DNA of 64,000 nt from Lichenihabitans sp033947565 (lineage in GTDB: Bacteria > Pseudomonadota > Alphaproteobacteria > Rhizobiales > Beijerinckiaceae): contig NZ_JARPVX010000010.1 of the NCBI RefSeq assembly GCF_033947565.1, forward strand, positions 1 through 64,000. The letters are read 5' to 3'. Below, in pieces: positions 17,764-26,876 of this stretch (positions are counted from its first letter, which is position 1; each line of letters starts with the position of its first letter). A program made the translations under genes and the position numbers. The notes beneath the pieces are model-generated. The model was not told where the DNA came from and made no database searches. It worked only from the letters and a program-made list of their open reading frames with translations.

Positions 17764-18617
17764 ACGAGCGTGCTGCCGCAGCGCTTCTGCCATCGGCGAA
17801 ACCGGGAACCCGTGCGGTCGACGCCACGCTCCGCTTCGCGCGCGGTGGCGGCCGAACGTTCCTGGCCCGGCAGGCGATCCCCTACCCATTCCACATCACC
17901 CGTCCGCACCACCTGGACCTGGGCCAGCCGGATCTCGCGACGCTGTATCTGCAATCCGCCTCGGGGGGGCTCTATGGCGGCGATCGCCTGACGCTCGCCA
18001 TCGCGGCCGGCCCCGAGGCCCGCGCCCATGTCACGAGCCAGGCCGCGACCGTGGTCCACACGGGGCGCGACATCCGGGTCGAGACCCACATCGACGTGGC
18101 TGCGGGCGCGTGGCTGGCGCTGACCACCGACCCCTATATCCTGTTCCCCGGTACGGACCTGTCGGTCTCCACCAATGTCACGCTGGCGCCGGGCGCCACG
18201 GCGATCTTGGCGGAAGGGTTTTCGCCGCACGATCCCGCCGCCCGTGGGGCCCCGTTTGCGCATCTCTCCACCGCAACCCGCATCGACGCGGCGGGCGGCG
18301 GTGTGCTGGTCGATGAGCAAAGCCACATCGACGGCCCCGCCTTTGCGGCGCCCAGCTCCCCGCTCGGTTCCTACGGCGCGATGGGGATGGTGTTCATTCT
18401 CGGCGACGCCGCCCAGGCCCTCGATGCGGGAGGTCTCGAAGCCGCCCTCGATGCGATCGATGTGCTGGCCGGGGCGTCGCGGCTGCCCGGCGGGGCCGGA
18501 TGGGGTGTACGCCTTCTGGCGCGCGACGGCGGTCGATTGAGCCGTGGCGTCGATCTCGTGTTCACGGCCGGTTTCACGCTCCTGGTCGGGTGCGCCCCAG
18601 CACGACGGCGAAAGTAG
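17760..18617 (+). CDS. ureD: Urease accessory protein UreD
   Basis: A 285-residue beta-rich protein with the UreD features LYLQSASGGLYGGDRL, ARAHVTSQAATVVH and WLALTTDPYILFPG. It is the scaffold binding apo-urease directly and recruiting UreF and UreG. It starts at the ATG overlapping the ureG stop and ends the ure operon. An interspersed repeat follows 36 bases later, and the next gene is convergent. Confidence 0.9.
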   Translation: MNERAAAALLPSAKPGTRAVDATLRFARGGGRTFLARQAIPYPFHITRPHHLDLGQPDLATLYLQSASGGLYGGDRLTLAIAAGPEARAHVTSQAATVVHTGRDIRVETHIDVAAGAWLALTTDPYILFPGTDLSVSTNVTLAPGATAILAEGFSPHDPAARGAPFAHLSTATRIDAAGGGVLVDEQSHIDGPAFAAPSSPLGSYGAMGMVFILGDAAQALDAGGLEAALDAIDVLAGASRLPGGAGWGVRLLARDGGRLSRGVDLVFTAGFTLLVGCAPARRRK

Positions 18618-18653
18618 CAGGAACTGGTTCAAGACCGTTTAAACAAGCCCCGA

Positions 18654-18748
18654 CCTCATCCTGAGCAGCCGCCAAAGGCGGCCTGTTTAAGGGCGCACAG
18701 CCATCGTGCGTGCTTCGAGACGGTATTTCGGGCCTCCTCAGCATGAGG
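18654..18748 (+). repeat. Interspersed palindromic repeat of about 95 bases, copy 2
   Basis: It begins CCTCATCCTGAG and ends CTCAGCATGAGG, an 11 of 12 terminal inverted repeat. Inside are a GCCGCC/GGCGGC hairpin and GGGCGCACAGCCA, parallel to copy 1 at 14575-14670 in the opposite orientation. It sits between the convergent ureD and VWA-protein genes and could serve as a two-way transcription or RNA-stability boundary. Confidence 0.8.
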
Positions 18749-18795
18749 GTCGTGGGAGGTCTCTGACCAGCCTCAAAATGTTCGGCGGCCCGCAC

Positions 18796-21117
18796 CTACC
18801 GCCGGGCCACCCGAAAATACAGCTCCGACAGCCGGCTCGGCAGGTCCTCGATCCGGCGCACCGGCATGTGATTGGTTCGGCCGAACACGTCCGCGCCCGA
18901 GCCCTGGTCCGAAGGGTCGAGCGTGATGCCGAAGACATCAATGCCGCGGCTTCGGAGCGAGAGAACCGCGCGCCGGGCGTCGTCGACGAGGTCGGTCGGG
19001 TTCGGGACATCGATGTCGGAGGGTGCCCCGTCCGTCAGGGCGATGACGATGCGGCGGGTCGCGGCGCGGGGGTCGAGTTCGGCTCCGGCATGGCGCAGGG
19101 CCGCGCCGATGCGGGTCGAGAGTTGTGGCTGAAGGCCGCTCAGGCGCGCGCGGGCAACTTGGTCGAACCGCTGGTCGAAGTCCTTGACGCGTGTGACGCG
19201 CACGTCCTCGCGTCCGTCGGACGAGAAGGCCCGCAGCGCACACATGTCGCCCAGCGCGTCCATGGCCTCCGCTAGCACTGCCACGGCGCATTTTTCGATG
19301 TCGATGATCGACACACCGGCGGCCGGGACAAGGTCGCGGGTCGACTCCGAGACGTCGATCAGAACCAGCACGGCGAGGTCGCGGGTCCGCATCACCTTGC
19401 GTTCATGGATGCGCTCGTCCGGGATTTCGCCGGTGCGGAGCGCCTTAGCGGCATCGATCGCCGCATCGAGGTCGAGATCGAGTCCGTCGGGCTGCCGACG
19501 CAAGCGCGTCGGTCGCCCGACCCGCGCGGCACGCACAAGGCGCTCAACCCGCATGCGGAGGCCCGGGTCGCGGGCCAGCGCCGCGTCGAGCGCGTGGGTG
19601 GACGCTGGCGTGGGTTCGACCTCCCGGATCGTGGTCCAGTCCGGGCGCTCCAGTCCGGCGCCTGCATCCCACTCGGAATAATGAGCCACGACGACACCGC
19701 GGTCGTCGGGCTTGACCGCGCGTGCGAGACCGAGGCTGTCGTCCAGCTCCGGCTCCGGATCGTTGCGGTCGGGTGTCTCGCCATCGGGCGTCGTCTCCCG
19801 TTCGATGCGGGCCGACTCGACCGCGAGGTCGAGCTGCTCCACGGCTGCGTCGGGTGGGGGCGGCGGCAAGGTCCAGAGCCCCAGATTGTCGTCGCGATAC
19901 ACGGGATCGACGACATGCAGCTTGGCGTTGAATTGGATACGCATCTGGCCGATGTCGTTGCCGAGAAGGCTTCCGATGCGCCGCGACAGGCCTGGATCGC
20001 TCAGGTCAGCCTCTGCCCTGAACAGCGTGCGGCCCTTGCTCACGAGACCGTCGTGATCCTCGTAGGCTGGATCGAAGAGGGCGCGTGCCAATCGTTCGAG
20101 CAGGATCGGCACCGTTTTCAGCGTCGAAGGTTCTGCCGTGTGGAAGGGCGCCCAAAGATGGAAGAGGCCGGGGAAGCGGCGCATCGCCAGTGCCTCGATC
20201 CGCGCGTCCTCGATCAGGCCGACCAGCACGATCTGCACAGGCTTCAGCTTCGCAGGGTCGAAGCGAGGCTCGCCGAGCGCCAGATGCGCCGTGGCATGGG
20301 CAACCGTGGCCCGGTAGAGCGCCGGCACCCGGCCCGGCGGCACCGTCCGGAACACATCCGGGACGCGAACGATGCCCGAGGAGATCGTGGTGCGTCGCTC
20401 GGGCGAGCCCTCGCCGACGACAGCCGCTTCGCGCATGGGCGGCGCCTGGCCCCAGAGGGCCGCAGCGTAAGCGCTCAGCCGTCGCTGCATCGTCGAAAAG
20501 GTGATCTGGCCCGACAGCCGATCGAGCACCCTCCGTGCTTCCGGGTCTTCAAGCGCGAAGAACGCGAGCCGTCTTGCGGGATCGGCGACGGCCCTGAGAC
20601 CCGCCGCCACGAAAGCCTCGAAGTTGCCGGTCCCACAGGTGGCGACGATGCGGCCGCTCGTGCCTGCCGCGGCATCGATGCAGGTCGGCGCCTCACGCGC
20701 GATCCGTACCATGCCGCGCCACCATGCGGCCTCATCGCCGTCTGGCAGAGCGGTGAAACGCTGGGCCAGATCGGCCCGGGCGTCGAGCACTGCCCGAACC
20801 GCGTGGGCTCCGGCGGCTCGGCAGACGTCGGTTGCGGCAGCAAGCGCGGCGGCGCTGCGCGCCAGGGCACCGGGCCGGGCCGGGATGAGGGCGCAGACGC
20901 GAAAGGCCGCCAGAAGCGCGCCGGGGCCGGCGTTGACATTGGCCAGGCGGAGCATCGCCTCGGCCCAGGCCTCGTGTTCGAACTGGGATGCCTGGGCATG
21001 CCGATCGAGCACCGCCCGAAGCCCGCCCGAGAGGACGGGACGCTGACGCACCATGGCTCGCAATTGCCCGTCGGCACCGCGTCGTGGCTCCGGCGACCGT
21101 GTCGACGCCAAGCTCAT
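18796..21117 (-). CDS. NorD/CbbO-like von Willebrand A-domain protein
   Basis: A 773-residue cytoplasmic protein. The long N-terminal part is alpha-helical and alanine-rich, with a middle LYRATVAHATAHLALGEP region; an acidic linker (ETPDRNDPEPELDDS) follows. The C-terminal VWA domain has the metal-ion site DVSESTRD and later LTDGAPSDID. This matches the NorD/CbbO family, which works with a MoxR-type ATPase to remodel metalloenzymes such as nitric-oxide reductase or RuBisCO. Its ATG overlaps the stop of the ATPase gene, so the pair is coupled. Neither norCB nor cbbLS is visible nearby. The client is unknown; the urease next door is one candidate. Confidence 0.85.
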   Translation of the reverse strand: MSLASTRSPEPRRGADGQLRAMVRQRPVLSGGLRAVLDRHAQASQFEHEAWAEAMLRLANVNAGPGALLAAFRVCALIPARPGALARSAAALAAATDVCRAAGAHAVRAVLDARADLAQRFTALPDGDEAAWWRGMVRIAREAPTCIDAAAGTSGRIVATCGTGNFEAFVAAGLRAVADPARRLAFFALEDPEARRVLDRLSGQITFSTMQRRLSAYAAALWGQAPPMREAAVVGEGSPERRTTISSGIVRVPDVFRTVPPGRVPALYRATVAHATAHLALGEPRFDPAKLKPVQIVLVGLIEDARIEALAMRRFPGLFHLWAPFHTAEPSTLKTVPILLERLARALFDPAYEDHDGLVSKGRTLFRAEADLSDPGLSRRIGSLLGNDIGQMRIQFNAKLHVVDPVYRDDNLGLWTLPPPPPDAAVEQLDLAVESARIERETTPDGETPDRNDPEPELDDSLGLARAVKPDDRGVVVAHYSEWDAGAGLERPDWTTIREVEPTPASTHALDAALARDPGLRMRVERLVRAARVGRPTRLRRQPDGLDLDLDAAIDAAKALRTGEIPDERIHERKVMRTRDLAVLVLIDVSESTRDLVPAAGVSIIDIEKCAVAVLAEAMDALGDMCALRAFSSDGREDVRVTRVKDFDQRFDQVARARLSGLQPQLSTRIGAALRHAGAELDPRAATRRIVIALTDGAPSDIDVPNPTDLVDDARRAVLSLRSRGIDVFGITLDPSDQGSGADVFGRTNHMPVRRIEDLPSRLSELYFRVARR

Positions 21118-21908
21118 CCGAGGCAGGCCGCGATGGCCGACGTCAACGCTTCGCGGACGTCCCGGTCATCCGTGATGGGCAGCACGATGCCGGACTGCAC
21201 GGCCGCCTCGAGGGGAATGCCATTTCCGACGAGCCGTGCCGTATGAATCAGCATCCGGGTCGATGCCCCTTCGTCGAGCCCGTGGCCGCGCAGGTTGCGC
21301 GACCGCGCCCCGATGTCGACCAGAAGCGAGGCCAACCTAGAGTCGGCGCGGGCCTCGCGGGCCACGATCTCGGCCTCGATCTCCGGCTCGGGGTAATGGA
21401 ACTCGATGGCGACGAAGCGCTGCTTGGTCGATTCCTTGAGGTCCTTGACGGCACTCTGATAGCCGGGGTTGTACGAGATGGTGAGTTGGAAATCGGGGTG
21501 GGCCTCGACGAGTTCGTTGCGCTTGTCGAGGGGCAGCACCCGGCGGGCATCGGTCAGCGGATGGATCACCACGGTCGTGTCCTGCCGGGCCTCGACGATC
21601 TCGTCGAGGTAGCAGATGGCACCGCGGCGCACCGCCAGCGTGAGCGGGCCGTCGTGCCAGACGGTTCCTTCCGGCGCGAGCAGGAAGCGGCCCGCGAGAT
21701 CGGCCGCCGTCATGTCCTCATGCGCCGCGACCGTCACAAGAGGGCGCCTGAGCTTCCAGGCCATGTGCTCGATGAAACGCGTCTTGCCGCAGCCGGTGGG
21801 GCCCTTCAACATGACGGGGAGGCGGTCGCGATAGGCCGCCTCGAAGAGGGCGATCTCATTCGCCGTCGGGCGGTAATAAGGCTCCGTCTTGACCAAGTAA
21901 GCGTCCAT
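21114..21908 (-). CDS. MoxR-type AAA+ ATPase, NorQ/CbbQ/NirQ family
   Basis: A 264-residue ATPase with Walker A KGPTGCGKTRFI, the DMTAADLAGRFLL segment, Walker B GAICYLDEIVEA and sensor region TISYNPGYQ. Length and motifs fit CbbQ/NorQ. It should form a hexameric remodelling motor with the VWA protein encoded directly downstream. The ATG at 21908 gives the family N-terminus (YYRPTANEIALFE). A 269-base divergent region separates it from the sugar kinase gene. Confidence 0.9.
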   Translation of the reverse strand: MDAYLVKTEPYYRPTANEIALFEAAYRDRLPVMLKGPTGCGKTRFIEHMAWKLRRPLVTVAAHEDMTAADLAGRFLLAPEGTVWHDGPLTLAVRRGAICYLDEIVEARQDTTVVIHPLTDARRVLPLDKRNELVEAHPDFQLTISYNPGYQSAVKDLKESTKQRFVAIEFHYPEPEIEAEIVAREARADSRLASLLVDIGARSRNLRGHGLDEGASTRMLIHTARLVGNGIPLEAAVQSGIVLPITDDRDVREALTSAIAACLG

Positions 21909-22177
21909 GGTTCCGTTGGCCTGTCTTGTTCTCTCGTTCTTTGTGGACGAACCTATCGTCCATAACCCGACAAGGTAAGGTTGGATCGCGTCGGTGTTGC
22001 GATCGCAGCGCAGCAACATTGATGTCCCGGACGAATGCTTATGTCCATCCTCCCGCCGGAAACGGCCATTCCTCTTCTGGCCAGGCGAAGCCATAAATTT
22101 ATCCCTGAACGATCAGAGTGCTGCCGAGAGCATTCATGGTACAACCGGGATAACCGTTGATATGGTAAGCAGGGCTC

Positions 22178-23131
22178 ATGAAGCGCATCGTCGCCATCGG
22201 GGAGATCCTGGTTGAGATCATGGCAGCCGAGCCAGGCGAAGGGTTTCGCGAGCCCCTTGCCCTCACGGGTCCGTTTCCGTCGGGCGCGCCTGCCATCTTC
22301 GCCGACCAGGCCGCCCGCTTCGGTCAGCCTGCGGCGATGATTGGATGCGTCGGGGATGACGACTTCGGTCGCGTCAACCTCGACCGTCTCAGCCGGGACG
22401 GTGTCGATATCAGCGGCATCCGGATCGATCCCGAGGCTGCCACGGGTAGCGCCTTTGTGCGTTACCGCGCCGACGGTTCCCGCGCTTTTGTGTTCAACAT
22501 CACGCATAGCGCTTCAGGACGAATCGTTTTCGACAGTGCGGCGCGCGCCGTGCTTGAACAAAGCCACCACCTGCACGTGATGGGAACCGCCCTGTTCGCG
22601 CCGGCAATCGTCGAGGTCGTCCTTGAGGCTGCAAGCCTCATCAAGGGTCGGGGCGGCACAATCTCGTTCGACCCGAACCTCCGGCTGGAGATGCTCAACC
22701 TTTCAGGGCTGCGGGCGGCCTGCGAGGCGCTTTTCCGGCGTTGCGACCTGTTTCTGCCGAGTGGAACCGAACTCACCCTCTTCACGGATACTGAGGACGA
22801 GGATGCGGCCATCGCCGAGATCCTCGCACACGGCGTGTCCGCGGTGGTCCATAAAAAGGGGGTCATGGGCGCCAGCTATTACGACGCAACGACCCGGCTC
22901 ACGCAGCCCGGCTTCGCAGTTGACGAGGTCGATCCAACGGGCGCCGGTGACAGTTTCGGAGCCACCTTCGTCAGTTGCTGGCTGCGAGGCATGCCGCCCG
23001 GCACCTGCTTGGCCTACGCGGCCGCCAGCGGCGCCCTCGCGGTGACCAAGCTAGGCCCCATGGAGGGCGCAAGCACCGAGGCGGAGATCAAAGACTTCCT
23101 AGCCGATCGAAACAAGCGAGCCGCCCCTTGA
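22178..23131 (+). CDS. PfkB-family carbohydrate kinase, tagatose-kinase-like
   Basis: A 317-residue ribokinase-fold enzyme with the N-terminal AIGEILVEIMA, PFPSGAPAIFADQAARFGQPA, and the PfkB signature DEVDPTGAGDSFGATFV holding the catalytic Asp. The N-terminal variant SGAPAIFA is the one found in TagK-like kinases of rhizobia. It probably phosphorylates a keto-hexose or its 6-phosphate. Its stop overlaps the TTG start of the gatZ-like gene, and together they should handle the tagatose step of amino-sugar breakdown. The exact phosphorylated position cannot be told from sequence. Confidence 0.82.
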   Translation: MKRIVAIGEILVEIMAAEPGEGFREPLALTGPFPSGAPAIFADQAARFGQPAAMIGCVGDDDFGRVNLDRLSRDGVDISGIRIDPEAATGSAFVRYRADGSRAFVFNITHSASGRIVFDSAARAVLEQSHHLHVMGTALFAPAIVEVVLEAASLIKGRGGTISFDPNLRLEMLNLSGLRAACEALFRRCDLFLPSGTELTLFTDTEDEDAAIAEILAHGVSAVVHKKGVMGASYYDATTRLTQPGFAVDEVDPTGAGDSFGATFVSCWLRGMPPGTCLAYAAASGALAVTKLGPMEGASTEAEIKDFLADRNKRAAP

Positions 23132-24426
23132 TCCGCCCCCTGCCGCCGCTGCTGAGCCAACGCCTGACCGACGATGCCGCGGGGATCACCTCCGTCTGCA
23201 CCGCCCATCCGATCGTCATTGAGGCGACCCTGGCCCATGGGCTGAGAACCGGGCGTCGGGTGCTGATCGAGGCGACCTGCAACCAGGTGAACCAGGAGGG
23301 CGGATACACCGGCATGACGCCAGCGGCGTTCCGCGGTTTTGTCGAAGCCATCGCGGCCAAGGTCGGTTTCGATCCTGCCCGCATCATCCTCGGGGGTGAC
23401 CACCTCGGCCCCAATCCCTGGAAGCACCTTTCGCCGGGCGACGCCATGGGCCGCGCCCTTACCATGATCGGCGCATATGCGCAGGCAGGCTTCAGCAAGC
23501 TGCACCTGGACACAAGTATGGGTTGCGCCGGGGAGCCCGCGGCACTCGCCGACGCGGTCACGGCCGAGCGCGCCGCGGCCCTCGCGAGCGCTGCCGAGGC
23601 CGAGGTAGGCGTCGGGCTTAGCCCCGTCTACGTCATCGGCACTGAGGTGCCAGTGCCGGGTGGCGCTCAGCATGCGCTCGACACGCTCGCGGTGACGCGT
23701 CCCGAGGCGGCGTTCCGCACGTTGGAGGTGCATCGGCAAGCCTTTCGCGCGAGGGGGCGGGACGATGCCTTCGCGCGCGTGATCGGCGTCGTGGTGCAGC
23801 CGGGCGTCGAATTCGGCAGCACGGACGTCATTGGATACCAACCCGTTAAGGCTGAAGCGCTGGCGGCGGCTCTCGACCACATGCCCGGCCTCGTGTTCGA
23901 GGCGCATTCGACGGATTACCAGTCGGAGGGCGCGCTCGCGGCTCTGGTGCGCGACGGCTTCGCAATCCTCAAGGTCGGACCCTGGCTCACCTTCGCGCTC
24001 CGGGAGGCGCTGTACGGGCTCGACGCCATCGCAGGAATTTTGCCCACGCAGGACGGCGCCGACCCCGACAGGACGGAGGGCCTGCCGGCTCTGATGGAAG
24101 CCCTGATGGTGCGAGAGCCGGAGTATTGGAGGAACTATTACGCTGGCGATGCCGACGCGCTTCGGCTGCAGCGTCACTACAGCTTCAGCGATCGCATCCG
24201 CTATTATTGGCCTCACCGTGAGGCGCAGCATGGGGTCGAGCGATTGTTCGCACGTCTCGGCGACCGCCCGATCCCCGGCCCGCTCGTCAGCCAGCACCTC
24301 GGCAAGCTTTATGGCGCCGTAGCTGATGGCTCGCTCGCGCCACGGCCCCGCGACCTGGCCATCGCCGCGGTGCAGCAGGTACTGGATCGCTATGATCGCG
24401 CCTGCCACGCCACGCCACGCGGCTGA
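23128..24426 (+). CDS. GatZ/KbaZ-family protein (tagatose-6-phosphate 4-epimerase or aldolase subunit)
   Basis: A 432-residue protein matching GatZ/KbaZ: GITSVCTAHPIVIEATL, LIEATCNQVNQEGGYTGM, GDHLGPNPW, KLHLDTSMGCAG and EAHSTDYQ. In enterobacteria these are called non-catalytic partners of tagatose-bisphosphate aldolase, while in Agrobacterium the homologue acts with a tagatose kinase as a D-tagatose-6-phosphate 4-epimerase. No GatY/KbaY aldolase gene is present here, which favours the epimerase role. The TTG at 23128, overlapping the kinase stop (TTGA), is the only start that gives the complete N-terminus. Confidence 0.85.
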   Translation: MIRPLPPLLSQRLTDDAAGITSVCTAHPIVIEATLAHGLRTGRRVLIEATCNQVNQEGGYTGMTPAAFRGFVEAIAAKVGFDPARIILGGDHLGPNPWKHLSPGDAMGRALTMIGAYAQAGFSKLHLDTSMGCAGEPAALADAVTAERAAALASAAEAEVGVGLSPVYVIGTEVPVPGGAQHALDTLAVTRPEAAFRTLEVHRQAFRARGRDDAFARVIGVVVQPGVEFGSTDVIGYQPVKAEALAAALDHMPGLVFEAHSTDYQSEGALAALVRDGFAILKVGPWLTFALREALYGLDAIAGILPTQDGADPDRTEGLPALMEALMVREPEYWRNYYAGDADALRLQRHYSFSDRIRYYWPHREAQHGVERLFARLGDRPIPGPLVSQHLGKLYGAVADGSLAPRPRDLAIAAVQQVLDRYDRACHATPRG

Positions 24427-25086
24427 TCTGCGGCGGTGGACCTTGAAGCCAGCTGTCGGATGGCCCTCGCCCGAGTCTAACCGCCGACCAGACGACTGGA
24501 CGACGAGGGTTGTCGCCAGCTCGGCGCTCGCCCGGCTGCCGCAACACGGGACGACGATGCGGACCCCGCTAGTGACGACACTGGGAGGCCGTGGCTGACG
24601 GAACCGACCGAGCGTCCTGGAGCCTTGAGCTTACGGACCGACGTGGGAACATCGTACCGTTCCGGTGTCTCAAGGTAGCCGTAAGCTCCCTCGTCGACAT
24701 GAGGCGAGCGTCCCAGGATACCGCCCGGCCGATGACCATCTACCGCTGCACGTCCGGTCGGTTTTGCCTCAAGTCGGATTTTCTGGCGCCTGGCAGATAG
24801 ACGGCGTGATCATCGATGGTGAGCTCTGTCGTGCCGGCGCCGTCCTGGATCGGCCACGCATGATCGACTCGATCCCAGGGATGCGCCACGTTTGACCCGT
24901 GGAATGACACCTGCCGCCGGTTGCGTGAGGCACCGAGCTGCCTCATGTCGCATCGTGGAGCCGCAATAGCGAAAAGGGAAGCAGACTGCGCTTGATAAAG
25001 CAGCAATTTAGATCACAATCGTCATTGGTTTCTGATTGAACGTGACGTGGTTGGGTCGTAGCCTCGCATCAAGTGGGACGAAGCCT
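24427..25086. other. Intergenic region before the DeoR gene
   Basis: About 660 bases without a supported gene. Short frames on both strands lack motifs. The last 120 bases are comparatively AT-rich and probably hold the promoter for the deoR-kinase-ABC-SIS operon. No tRNA or clear terminator was seen. Confidence 0.5.
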
Positions 25087-25896
25087 ATGCAGACCGACCG
25101 CCTCGAAGCCATACGGCATCACCTTTATACCCAGGGCGCCTGCTCGATCCCGGCGCTTGCCGAGGCCGTAGGGACCTCGCTTGCGACGGTCCGGCGCGAT
25201 CTGCAGCTGCTTGAGCAACAGGGCATAGTCAGCCGCTCGCACGGGAGTGCCCGCATCGCCAACGGGGCCGAGACGGAGGCAGCCTTCGCGGTGCGTGAGA
25301 AACAAAACCTCGAGGCCAAGCGGGCTATCGCTCAGGCCGCCTACGACCTCCTCGAGCCGCACAGCGCTGTTTTCCTCGATGCGGGCACCACGGTGCTGCA
25401 ACTGGTGCGCCTGCTCCGCATCGCGCCCCTGCCATTGACGGTCTTCACCAACGGCCTTGTCGTCGCTCAGGAGCTGATGCCGGTTGCGAAGATCAAGACC
25501 AGCCTCATCGGCGGGCAGTTGCGGGTGGAGAATGCCTCGCTGGTCGGGCCAGCCGCGGAAGCGGCGCTTCACGGTCTATGGTTCGACCAGTTGTTCCTGG
25601 GCGCAGGCGCGGTCGGGGACGATGGCCTGATCTACAGCGTGGATCCCGCGGAGGCGAGCCTCAATGCCCTGATGCGCCAGCGCTCCGCCGAAACCGTGAT
25701 GCTGGCGGATGCGACAAAGTTCGGGCGTCGCGCCACCTATGTGGTCACCGCCGTGAATGCTTCGCTGCAGGTCATAACCGACGATGCTCTCCCGGCCGCG
25801 GCCTGCGCGGCCGTTCGCCAGACGGGGGCGGCCCTCAGCTTGGTGACGCCAGCGGGCCGCTCGGGCCTGCGGCTGGCCTCGGGCAGGGTGGCCTGA
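25087..25896 (+). CDS. DeoR-family sugar-phosphate-responsive repressor
   Basis: A 269-residue regulator with the DeoR N-terminal helix-turn-helix (IPALAEAVGTSLATVRRDLQLLEQQG, shown here in pieces: SLATVRRDL is the recognition part) and a C-terminal sensor with FLDAGTTVLQLVRLL and DQLFLGAGAV. Members repress sugar-uptake operons and are released by sugar phosphates. The ATG at 25087 was chosen over an upstream TTG at 25036 because the DeoR domain begins just after it. It is first in the kinase-ABC-isomerase operon, so autoregulation is likely. Confidence 0.88.
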   Translation: MQTDRLEAIRHHLYTQGACSIPALAEAVGTSLATVRRDLQLLEQQGIVSRSHGSARIANGAETEAAFAVREKQNLEAKRAIAQAAYDLLEPHSAVFLDAGTTVLQLVRLLRIAPLPLTVFTNGLVVAQELMPVAKIKTSLIGGQLRVENASLVGPAAEAALHGLWFDQLFLGAGAVGDDGLIYSVDPAEASLNALMRQRSAETVMLADATKFGRRATYVVTAVNASLQVITDDALPAAACAAVRQTGAALSLVTPAGRSGLRLASGRVA

Positions 25897-25900
25897 GCCA

Positions 25901-26863
25901 ATGGCGCCTGATCCAGACCTCATCCTGGGACTGGACGGCGGAGGCACCAAGACGCTGATAGCCGTGGCCGACCGCGACGGAGCGATCCTCTATCTCCGTC
26001 GCCATCCGTCACTCGATCCCTTTACCCACCCTGATTGGGCCGACCGCCTGCGGGCGATGCTCGCAGGCCTGTCACCCTGGTACGCGCGGCTTGCGGAGGC
26101 CGTTCTCGCCCTGCCATGTCATGGCGAGGTTGCCGATCTGTCCGAGCGGCAGCGCGCGGTCGCGTCCGAGCTGATCGCCTGCCGACACGAGGTGGTCAAC
26201 GACGTCGAGGCCGCCTTCGATGGGGCGCTCGCGGGCGCGCCCGGCGTGCTGTTGCTGGCCGGCACGGGATCCATGGCCTGGTCAGGCAACGGATCGCGCA
26301 CGATGCGCTGCGGTGGCTGGGGCGATGTCTTTGGCGACGAGGGCAGCGCTTATTGGATCGGACGCGAGGCCCTGGCCGAGGTGAGCCGGGCGCTCGACGG
26401 ACGCTCGTCGAACATGGCGTTCGCACATGCGGTGCTGGCGGGTCTTGGCCTCGATGCGGGCGACCTCCTGGGTTGGTGTTATGACTTGCCGGCCCGCCGC
26501 GCCTCTATTGCGGCCTTGGCATCGAGCCTGGATGCCCAAGCCGAAGCCGGCGAGCCCTCAGCCCTTGCCATCCTACGGCGGGCCGGCGATGCGCTGGCCG
26601 CGCATGCCGAAGCCTGCGCGCGGCAGCTCGACCTCCGCCCACCCCTGGCCTGGTCGCACGCAGGCGGCGTGTTCCACAGCCGCACGGTCATGCGGCGCGT
26701 CACCGGGCAGCTCGGTTCCGAGCCCCTCGCGCCGCGGCTGCCCCCTGTTGGCGGGGCCCTGCTTCGGGCCGCGCAGCGAGCGGGCTGGAGAACGGAAGAT
26801 ACATGGATCGAGCGGCTCGATCGAGCGCTCTCCGAAGGCGAACGCAGCGCTTGGGCAGCGTGA
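25901..26863 (+). CDS. BadF/NagK-type ATPase-fold kinase, probable amino-sugar kinase
   Basis: A 320-residue actin-fold protein: phosphate-1 motif GLDGGGTKTLIAV, LLLAGTGSMAW, GGWGDVFGDEGSAYWIG, and the adenosine motif near SHAGGVF. This is the BadF/BadG/N-acetylglucosamine-kinase family. Next to a SIS-domain isomerase/deaminase and a sugar importer, it most likely phosphorylates an incoming hexosamine at C6. It starts four bases after deoR and ends 13 bases before the binding-protein gene. Whether the substrate is glucosamine, galactosamine or an N-acetyl form is not visible; no deacetylase gene is nearby. Confidence 0.85.
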   Translation: MAPDPDLILGLDGGGTKTLIAVADRDGAILYLRRHPSLDPFTHPDWADRLRAMLAGLSPWYARLAEAVLALPCHGEVADLSERQRAVASELIACRHEVVNDVEAAFDGALAGAPGVLLLAGTGSMAWSGNGSRTMRCGGWGDVFGDEGSAYWIGREALAEVSRALDGRSSNMAFAHAVLAGLGLDAGDLLGWCYDLPARRASIAALASSLDAQAEAGEPSALAILRRAGDALAAHAEACARQLDLRPPLAWSHAGGVFHSRTVMRRVTGQLGSEPLAPRLPPVGGALLRAAQRAGWRTEDTWIERLDRALSEGERSAWAA

Positions 26864-26876
26864 GGAGAAACGTGTG

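Noticed and set aside
18796..21908. Calling the AAA+/VWA pair norQD of a nitric-oxide reductase operon
   Set aside because: No norC or norB, and no haem protein, appears in the window, so only the family name is justified.
23128..24426. Calling the GatZ-like protein a tagatose-bisphosphate aldolase
   Set aside because: The catalytic GatY/KbaY subunit is missing, and homologues in Agrobacterium act as epimerases.
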